Shown: piece by piece, positions 7,562-12,161 of the stretch
How positions within the stretch are numbered: the stretch's first letter is position 1
How the letters are laid out: each line of letters opens with the position of its first letter
Assembly (NCBI GenBank): GCA_031278315.1
Contig: JAITKS010000349.1
Span: 1-12,161, forward strand
Direction: 5' to 3'
Length of the DNA: 12,161 nt
Source: Planctomycetaceae bacterium
Lineage (GTDB): Bacteria > Planctomycetota > Planctomycetia > Pirellulales > Thermoguttaceae
The notes under the pieces: generated by a model
What the model was told of the DNA's origin: nothing
Database searches by the model: none
The model's input: only the letters and a program-made list of their open reading frames with translations
Translations under genes and position numbers: made by a program

Positions 7562-7681
7562 ATAATATATCTGTAGAATATTTGTTTTTCAAAAATTTTT
7601 TTGAGTTATGAATTTTCAAACTAATCTTATTTTCAACCTTATTTATTACGAAAAAATAAATTATTCTGCTGATATATTACA
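7562..7681. repeat. Inverted pair of the intergenic repeat (MITE-like, about 120 bp) reaching into the polymerase gene
   Basis: A plus-oriented copy (7562-7650; ATAATATATCTGTAGAATAT, TTGTTTTTCAA, GAGTTATGAATTTT, then CTAATCTTATTTTCAACC) is followed by a minus-oriented end at about 7651-7681, whose reverse complement is GTAATATATCAGCAGAATAA. These form terminal inverted repeats of roughly 25 bp. The right end overlaps the polymerase gene: its last codons and stop (NISAE then TAA) are read from the repeat. Most of the 199-bp spacer between Wzy and the GT2 gene is this element; the remainder (7462-7561) contains a short TTGAATTTG direct repeat. Confidence 0.5.
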
Positions 7682-9259
7682 AAAATTGTAAAATCGTTGA
7701 ATTACTGCAACACTAATCCACAATATTGCAAATCCGATAAGCATAAACGATAAAAAACATCGTGAAGTACATAAAATTGTCGAGATATGAACGATTAAAA
7801 AAATACTTAAAGAATTACTTTCTAAACAGGGCTTTGACATGAATAAATCTACGACAGCAAACTTTGCAAATAATCCGCAGATGAAAGCCCAAATTCCCCA
7901 ATACAAGTAACCGCCGAGTAATCCGTAAGAAATATAACCGTCGGCAAAAGCACCTTCGGCGTTACCTCGTTTCAGTTCTTCGAGACGTTTAACGGGACTG
8001 ACAAATGAATGTTCTCTGCCTAACGGAGGCGGTAAAATTTCATTGAAAAACGCACGAAAACCAGCTGTAAGTCCCATGTACTTTTCATGACGTCCAAAGT
8101 ATGCAGCTATCCAAGCAATTTCTTTGCTCGCAGCATGACCGTAAATCGGCAGTGATTTAAGATACTTTAACTCTTGAGTTTTTTCTTGATTTATTTCATT
8201 GTGAAAATGCTCATCGCTGTCGATATAAGAATTAAATAAATCAATGTTCTTAAATGCAATTTGATTAGATTCATACTCGATTTGTTCGTACTCTGTTTGT
8301 ATGAAAAAATTGTCGTTGACAGATTGCCGAATCGAATTGTAATTGGCAAGAATATTATAAGTTCGTGAATATAACGCTTCGATTCCGTGCCATCGTACTG
8401 AGCGTAAAGTAACGAAAAAAATCATACAATAAATCAACATGAAAATAATAATTGGAAAACAGATTGTTCGTACTTTGTGATGAGGACGCAATAATGCAAC
8501 TAATGTCAAAGTTATTATAATGATAAAGCAGCTGACAACATAAGTGCGGAATCCGCTTGCAAGAAAAAAACCTGTTGTTACTGCTATCGATATAATTAAC
8601 GTTACGATTATTGTATATCCTTGATATTGTTTGCCATTTTTACGAAATGTTTCAAACAAAAGCAACAACGAAATAAACGGAAGAATTAGAAAACAACTCG
8701 ACACAATTCGATTTACAATCCGCATCGCAAGAGAAGTATGAATGTCGATCGTGTTTATTCGATCGCAAGCGTGATAACATTGCAAAAACATGAGATCAAA
8801 CTCGCCGTATTTCATATATTGACACGTATAATATAGAATTATCGTTACAATAATAAAAACAATATAATTACAAAAACTGAAATTTGAAATACCGCTTTCA
8901 TTATCATTATTATTATTATCTTTATTTTTATTTTTATCTTTATCTTTAGCTCTTAAAAAAAAGAACGATTTTATTGATTCGATATATTCTTTTTTAACAA
9001 GACAATAACCAATCCAAAACATTAAGCTAATAATGACAACACCGAAACCAATCATCATATCAATAAGAGTTGTAAGTCCCGGAATATCGGATGCGTAACG
9101 GTATTTTATCGTAAACTCGAAACAGAATAGCGCAAATGGATGTACAAATAAATAATACCATTTACCGTAATTCAAAGCCGATACGATAAAAATCAAATAA
9201 ATTATTGTTATTGCTGAAAGCGTGTAATAAGCATACATAATTAAAATATTTCGTAACAT
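7661..9259 (-). CDS. wzy: Wzy-type oligosaccharide repeat-unit polymerase
   Basis: A 532-residue inner-membrane protein predicted to polymerise lipid-linked repeat units on the periplasmic face. From the ATG at 9259 there are about 11 hydrophobic segments (roughly 9-29, 35-52, 70-89, 129-147, 184-203, 215-235, 239-257, 266-285, 446-472, 482-499, 502-520) and one large hydrophilic loop (about 286-437), the usual Wzy plan. After the loop, NAEGAFADGYISYGLLGG (433-450) matches the pattern near the end of repeat-unit polymerases. Residues 104-121 are a nearly pure Asp/Lys/Asn tract between two membrane segments. The frame opens at a TTG at 9358, but the first 25-33 codons are read from repeat copy B, so ATG 9259 (or 9238) is preferred. 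The stop lies inside another repeat copy. Wzy proteins diverge strongly, so the call rests on topology, the motif and the adjacent flippase. Confidence 0.85.
   Translation of the reverse strand: MLRNILIMYAYYTLSAITIIYLIFIVSALNYGKWYYLFVHPFALFCFEFTIKYRYASDIPGLTTLIDMMIGFGVVIISLMFWIGYCLVKKEYIESIKSFFFLRAKDKDKNKNKDNNNNDNESGISNFSFCNYIVFIIVTIILYYTCQYMKYGEFDLMFLQCYHACDRINTIDIHTSLAMRIVNRIVSSCFLILPFISLLLLFETFRKNGKQYQGYTIIVTLIISIAVTTGFFLASGFRTYVVSCFIIIITLTLVALLRPHHKVRTICFPIIIFMLIYCMIFFVTLRSVRWHGIEALYSRTYNILANYNSIRQSVNDNFFIQTEYEQIEYESNQIAFKNIDLFNSYIDSDEHFHNEINQEKTQELKYLKSLPIYGHAASKEIAWIAAYFGRHEKYMGLTAGFRAFFNEILPPPLGREHSFVSPVKRLEELKRGNAEGAFADGYISYGLLGGYLYWGIWAFICGLFAKFAVVDLFMSKPCLESNSLSIFLIVHISTILCTSRCFLSFMLIGFAILWISVAVIQRFYNFCNISAE
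8899..8949 (-). repeat. In-frame simple-sequence tract encoding Asp/Lys/Asn run
   Basis: On the coding strand the tract is built of hexamers, GATAAA twice and AATAAA twice, followed by GATAATAATAATAATGATAA. It encodes KDKDKNKNKDNNNNDNE within a loop of the polymerase. All units are 3 or 6 bp, so slippage would change the length but not the reading frame. Confidence 0.85.
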
Positions 9260-9295
9260 TTGCCCCAACGGGACAACAAACATTAGCGCAGGACA

Positions 9296-9378
9296 CCGCC
9301 CTTTCAGGGCTTTGGTTTGATTAATCCTTAAAATTACTACATATAACGATGATTGCAAAAATTCTATTGATATATTAC
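9296..9378 (-). repeat. Dispersed intergenic repeat, copy B (palindrome-tailed subtype)
   Basis: Read on the minus strand it begins GTAATATATCAATAGAATTT, passes GGATTAATCAAACCAAAG and ends CCTGAAAGGGCGGTGTCC. It aligns end to end with copy A, including the tail. It fills the spacer between the flippase stop (9389) and the polymerase start. The flank up to 9260 (TTGCCCCAACGGGACAACAA) also looks like repeat-derived DNA rather than coding sequence. Confidence 0.7.
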
Positions 9379-9388
9379 TAAATTAGTT

Positions 9389-10768
9389 TTATAGCATAGA
9401 CAGTTTAAGTTGTTGTTCTCTCTTTAAATTTTGTGCGGTAGAGTATTTTTGCAAGTAACAAATAATAGCGATGAAATTAAAAATTCGTCCAGCAGTTAAA
9501 GCAATTAAAATACCGATGCCGTTCCAATAATTTGATAATAAAAAGTAAGCTAATATCAAAATGATAATAATTTCGCAAATTGTTATTACGATACAAATCC
9601 ATGATTTTTTTTGATCTATCATAACTTGCCATACGGCGGTACATAAAACGTTTATAAAGCTCCAGATTGCAAAAAAGCTTAAAATCAAGCTGTTATTCGA
9701 GAATTCGTTACCGTTTAATTTCATTAAAAATTTCGGGAATAGTATCATCGGCAGCATCATAATTAACGCTACGATTGCTTGCAGTCCTAATCCTTTTTTT
9801 ACGGTTTGCCAATATTTTCCCTGATTTGTTCCGCCGATTTCACACAAAGTTGGAAAAAAAACTGTCGATAGTAACGCAGGAATAACAAAAAAGGCTATTT
9901 GAATATTTTGTGCAGCGTAGAACTCGCCTAATTTTTCTGCTCCGTTTGGTTGTAACCGGAGTATCATTTGTAATAACAATTGTGTTCCGATGTATAAAGT
10001 ACATCCGAGCATTATTGGCAAATTCGAATTTAATAAAACAGACAGCTCACTGTAACAATTTGAGAATTTGTATCGTATTTTGTATTTATTCAAATTTTTG
10101 TAGATAAATAAATTGCTTATTACAATATTCAAAACGACACATGAAATCATAGCAGCGACAGCACCGGATTCGCCGAACCAATAAGTACAACCGACATGAA
10201 TCGGTAAAGATAATATTCCAACTATTACGCTTATAATTGCAAGATTACGAAAGTCTTGAAAGCCGGTCATAACAGCAATTTGTGAAACTAAAAACATCAT
10301 TAAAAATAGTAATAATGAGCCTAGCCGCATAACATGAGTTAATTCCGGCTTGCCGAGTATTTCACAAAGATACGGTGAAATTAAATAAAACGTTATTGCA
10401 GTAATTAATGAAACAAAAAATGTAAATATGTAAGTCATGCCGATAATTTGTCCTGTTCGTTCTTTGTTGGTGTGTAATAATTCGGCGATATATTTTGTTG
10501 TAGTCATTCCGATTCCCAAGCCGGAAATAGAAGCGAAAGTAATTGCTGTAGAACGTACTAATCCGATTTCGCCGAATGACTCTTTGCCTAATATTCGGGC
10601 GACAAAAATCATTGCAATAAACGTAAACACTTTACCGAATCCGTTTCCGACTACTGACCAAAACGTACCAATAATAATTTGTTTGCCGATTGACGGCTGC
10701 CGAATACGATGCAAAAAAGATTGGCAAACAGAGGGACAATATTTATTTGTTATTAGGGACAGGTTCAA
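9389..10768 (-). CDS. wzx: Wzx-type lipid-linked oligosaccharide flippase (PST/MOP family)
   Basis: A 459-residue multi-spanning inner-membrane protein expected to flip undecaprenyl-linked repeat units to the periplasmic side. The N-terminal signature is clear: IIIGTFWSVVGNGFGKVFTF (31-50), then FVARILGKESFGEIGLVRS (55-73), the classic start of polysaccharide flippases. About 12-14 hydrophobic helices follow, with short basic loops and a basic C-terminus (NLKREQQLKLSML). Length is typical. The start is a TTG at 10768: the frame is closed upstream by a stop at 10790-10792, the first in-frame ATG would cut into the first membrane helix, and AAGGAAG precedes the TTG at good spacing. It is the first gene of the minus-strand run, so any cluster promoter should lie in 10781-11250, though I found no convincing -35/-10 pair. 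Confidence 0.92.
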   Translation of the reverse strand: MNLSLITNKYCPSVCQSFLHRIRQPSIGKQIIIGTFWSVVGNGFGKVFTFIAMIFVARILGKESFGEIGLVRSTAITFASISGLGIGMTTTKYIAELLHTNKERTGQIIGMTYIFTFFVSLITAITFYLISPYLCEILGKPELTHVMRLGSLLLFLMMFLVSQIAVMTGFQDFRNLAIISVIVGILSLPIHVGCTYWFGESGAVAAMISCVVLNIVISNLFIYKNLNKYKIRYKFSNCYSELSVLLNSNLPIMLGCTLYIGTQLLLQMILRLQPNGAEKLGEFYAAQNIQIAFFVIPALLSTVFFPTLCEIGGTNQGKYWQTVKKGLGLQAIVALIMMLPMILFPKFLMKLNGNEFSNNSLILSFFAIWSFINVLCTAVWQVMIDQKKSWICIVITICEIIIILILAYFLLSNYWNGIGILIALTAGRIFNFIAIICYLQKYSTAQNLKREQQLKLSML

Positions 10769-10773
10769 TTTAA

Positions 10774-10780
10774 CTTCCTT
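10774..10780 (-). promoter_or_regulatory. Ribosome binding site for the TTG-initiated flippase gene
   Basis: On the minus strand AAGGAAG is followed by TTAAA and then the TTG start, a spacing of 5-7 bases depending on how the core is aligned. It is the only clear Shine-Dalgarno-like site seen before a gene in this window, and it decides the unusual start codon. Confidence 0.6.
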
Positions 10781-11242
10781 GTATTGAATTTACGTATCGG
10801 ACTATGAATTTCGGTGATACAAAAGCATACTCATACTCATAAAATAAGCAGGAGGCTCAAACCGAAAATTCAAATGAGAGCTGTGTAAAATAGATTGACA
10901 ATCCGTTGCAGCGAAATCATTATGAGTTTACTCAAGTTAGTGAAATGATATTTGATTTCGGTTATCTTGTAGAAATGTCCGTATTTGATTTATGTTGTGT
11001 ATTCAGATTTTGGTTTCAAGAACTTTCATACGAATACGAAATTTACAAGTGCCGTTATTTTAGCAAACCTGTAGTAATTGAGATCGAAATTATAATAACA
11101 GAAAATTTATCAAAAATAAATTCATTAGATATAAATTGAATACATTCGATTGATTATCATCAGCTGATTTTTTGTAACTGTTAATATTCCGAATAAAAAT
11201 ATTACCAACATGGACAGATTGCCGGTTAAAAAGAAATCAAAT
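10781..11242. other. Gene-free stretch upstream of the polysaccharide run
   Basis: No gene can be supported in these 460 bases. 10790-10812 repeats the sequence at 4183-4205 (TACGTATC then ACTATGAATTTC). CATACTCATACTCATA at 10826-10841 is a short tandem repeat. A plus-strand open frame at 10906-11139 (77 codons, TTG start) has no ribosome binding site and no recognisable domain. On the minus strand near 11160-11200, a reading containing NINSYKK faintly recalls the C-terminal tail of IS630 transposases; this is weak. Confidence 0.4.
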
Positions 11243-11272
11243 TATATACTCTTTCTACTTTAAAATTCGGTA
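11243..11272. repeat. IS-end-like sequence, inner copy
   Basis: The plus strand reads TATATACTCTTTCTACTTTA followed by AAATTCGGTA. It matches 11879-11907 (TATATACTTTTCACACTTTA then AATTTCGGTA) in the same orientation. The transposase pseudogene runs into this copy: its last codons NYRILK and stop are read from it, exactly where a normal IS630 transposase would go on to its PPYSPNLN region. Confidence 0.55.
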
Positions 11273-11780
11273 ATTTTTTTTGCGATACTCTTCCGCTTCC
11301 TTACTATGATAATATCCCGCATTGTCAAGTATCATATAAATTGTCTTTGCTTCAGGATTATTCTCTATCAATTTGTCCATCAAACGCTTTACCGATTCAC
11401 TATTGACCGATGGACTAATGACCACTTCAACAGTATGAGTATCAATATCCAATGCACCGTTAATGTTTATCTGTATAAATATTTTGACGGAGATGTTCTT
11501 TCAATTTTTCCTTCTGCTCTTCTGTCAAATAAGATGGGCAACCATTGTAGTGAATTTCCAAAAGACCATTTTGATACCGCTTTCTTTATACAAGCGAAAA
11601 TAACGGCGAATCGTATCGCAGTTCGCAGTCAAGCATAAAAATTAAAGCAAGATCAGAAACTTTATATCCGCGAGCAAGCGCAATCACTACACGAATACGA
11701 TCCGAAAAACGATGACAGCGATTCTTGCAATACTGCGTTTGAAGTTCCTGAATTTGATCTTGAGAGATATTGTAACTCAT
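11255..11780 (-). pseudogene. IS630-family transposase remnant (multiple lesions)
   Basis: Four pieces on the minus strand, in order, make up a decayed IS630 DDE transposase. The N-terminal piece from ATG 11780 runs RVVIALARGYKVSDLALIFM to LDC. A 7-bp tandem duplication (TCGCAGT twice, 11616-11629) then shifts the frame; reading on gives CDTIRRYFRLYKESGIK. A missing base in the T-run at 11569-11572 causes a second shift; restoring it gives KNGLLEIHYNGCPSYLTEEQ and on to NIYTDKH. Next an internal deletion near 11460 removes the stretch with the first catalytic Asp. The last piece, INGALDIDTHTVEVV to ILDNAGYYHSKEAEEYRKKN, keeps the second catalytic Asp. The C-terminal region with the third acidic residue is gone, replaced by an IS-end-like sequence. 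The gene cannot be active. The A+T content resembles its surroundings. Confidence 0.85.
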
Positions 11781-11878
11781 AATTAAAATTGTTTTGTTGT
11801 TGACGAATTAAAAACAACTCGCAAATAATAACAATTCATAAAATACACGTCAAGACGGATTATAAAGTAAGAATGGTA

Positions 11879-11907
11879 TATACTTTTCACACTTTAAATT
11901 TCGGTAT
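11879..11907. repeat. IS-end-like sequence, outer copy
   Basis: TATATACTTTTCACACTTTA followed by AATTTCGGTA, read on the plus strand. It lies upstream of the transposase remnant and is the likely left terminal sequence of the element; see the matching inner copy at 11243-11272. Confidence 0.5.
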
Positions 11908-11924
11908 TCGTTTTAAACTAAACC

Positions 11925-12013
11925 AGCCCTGAAAGGGCGATCGGATTATAACCCGCCCCAGCGGGGCGGGTAAAATCCCCTCAAAAACCTAAGCCCTGAA
12001 AGGGCGATCGGAT
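11925..12013. repeat. Cluster of G+C-rich palindromes
   Basis: An identical 22-bp sequence (starting AGCCCTGAAAGGGCGATCGG) occurs at 11925-11946 and 11992-12013; GCCCT pairs with AGGGC around a GAA loop. Between them, ACCCGCCCC (11951-11959) and GGGGCGGGT (11963-11971) form a perfect 9-bp stem with a 3-base loop. The same palindrome tails repeat copies A and B on the other strand, and a worn inverted copy lies at about 12085-12100 (ACCGCCCTTTCTGGGT). The remaining end of the window (12014-12161) holds an AATAATTGTTGT direct repeat (12049-12075) and no gene. Confidence 0.75.
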
Positions 12014-12161
12014 ATTGAGACTCATAACCAACGCAATGGAAACGGAACAATAATTGTTGTTAATAATTGTTGTCGTTATTTTTTACCGCCCTTTCTGGGT
12101 GATTTTATTTTATGCGTTAATGAATTGCTATTTGTCGTTTTTTGTCGGATTCTTCACAATA

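Larger units (their letters stand above)
11243..11907 (-). mobile_element. Degenerate IS630-like insertion sequence
   Basis: Bounds are set by two copies of one terminal-like sequence, with the transposase remnant between them. The 11879-11907 copy lies about 100 bp upstream of the transposase start, as expected for a left end. The other copy is direct rather than inverted, so it is not a normal right end. No TA target duplication could be assigned. 11781-11876 is A+T-rich leader sequence. Confidence 0.5.

Noticed and set aside
8899..8949. Phase-variable on/off switch in the polymerase gene
   Set aside because: Units are 3 and 6 bp, so slippage cannot shift the frame.
9260..9358. N-terminal extension of the polymerase from TTG 9358
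   Set aside because: Those codons are read from repeat copy B and a GCCCCAACGGG-type flank; the peptide is unlike a polymerase N-terminus, and membrane segments begin after ATG 9259.
10781..10920. Sigma-70-type promoter for the polysaccharide run
   Set aside because: Several TTGTCA/TTGAAT-like boxes exist on the minus strand, but none has a good -10 box at 16-18 bp; A+T-rich DNA gives such matches by chance.
10906..11139. Plus-strand 77-codon open frame
   Set aside because: TTG start, no ribosome binding site, no recognisable domain, and it sits in a repeat-rich spacer; length is within chance for open frames in this DNA.
11925..12013. Possible CRISPR array
   Set aside because: Only two identical repeats with one spacer that is itself a perfect palindrome, and the same unit occurs singly elsewhere; no cas gene is present.
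12117..12161. Minus-strand frame open at the right edge (14 codons then stop)
   Set aside because: Too short to judge; could be the end of a gene beyond the window but there is no supporting motif.

Overview
The window is an A+T-rich stretch of bacterial chromosome. It carries one long run of minus-strand genes (about 10768 down to 146) that together look like a Wzx/Wzy-type surface polysaccharide (O-antigen, capsule or exopolysaccharide) locus. A decayed IS630-family insertion sequence and G+C-rich palindromic repeats lie beyond its upstream end. The host is probably a Gram-negative-type bacterium, since a phosphoglycosyl transferase, a flippase and a polymerase occur together. I cannot fix the phylum. 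Most starts lack a Shine-Dalgarno sequence, and the spacers are full of dispersed repeats (a 9-bp CTCTGTG-type array and a CCTGAAAGGGCG palindrome). These traits occur in Bacteroidota and in some planctomycete or PVC genomes, but they are not diagnostic.

In transcription order (right to left) the genes are: Wzx-type flippase (9389-10768); Wzy-type polymerase (7661-9259); GT2 glycosyltransferase (6439-7461); small SAM methyltransferase (5689-6330); GT4-type glycosyltransferase (4385-5593); ExoA-like membrane GT2 glycosyltransferase (3116-4165); initiating sugar-phosphate transferase of the WbaP/PglC type (2265-2858); DegT/ArnB-type PLP sugar aminotransferase (1090-2241); and a second SAM methyltransferase (146-979). 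Inferred pathway: the PGT loads the first sugar-phosphate on undecaprenyl phosphate; three glycosyltransferases extend the unit; the aminotransferase supplies a 4-amino-deoxy sugar; the methyltransferases may decorate the glycan; Wzx flips the lipid-linked unit and Wzy polymerises it. No nucleotide-sugar dehydratase, epimerase, Wzz or Wza-like export gene is present, so the rest of the pathway must lie elsewhere.

Spacers between genes are mostly long (about 95-260 bp) and hold at least six diverged copies of one 60-90 bp repeat, two of them in inverted pairs that look like small non-autonomous mobile elements. Repeat copies reach into gene ends: one supplies the last codons and stop of the polymerase gene, and others create false upstream start codons. 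Two proteins carry low-complexity inserts made by short in-frame DNA repeats (an Asp/Lys/Asn tract in Wzy and an ITQP tract in the GT4 interdomain linker).

The right end (10769-12161) has no intact gene that I can support. It holds an IS630 transposase pseudogene whose decay can be read base by base, two direct copies of what looks like an IS end, and a cluster of palindromes. I see no clearly new biological system; the repeat family and its interplay with the genes is the most unusual feature.
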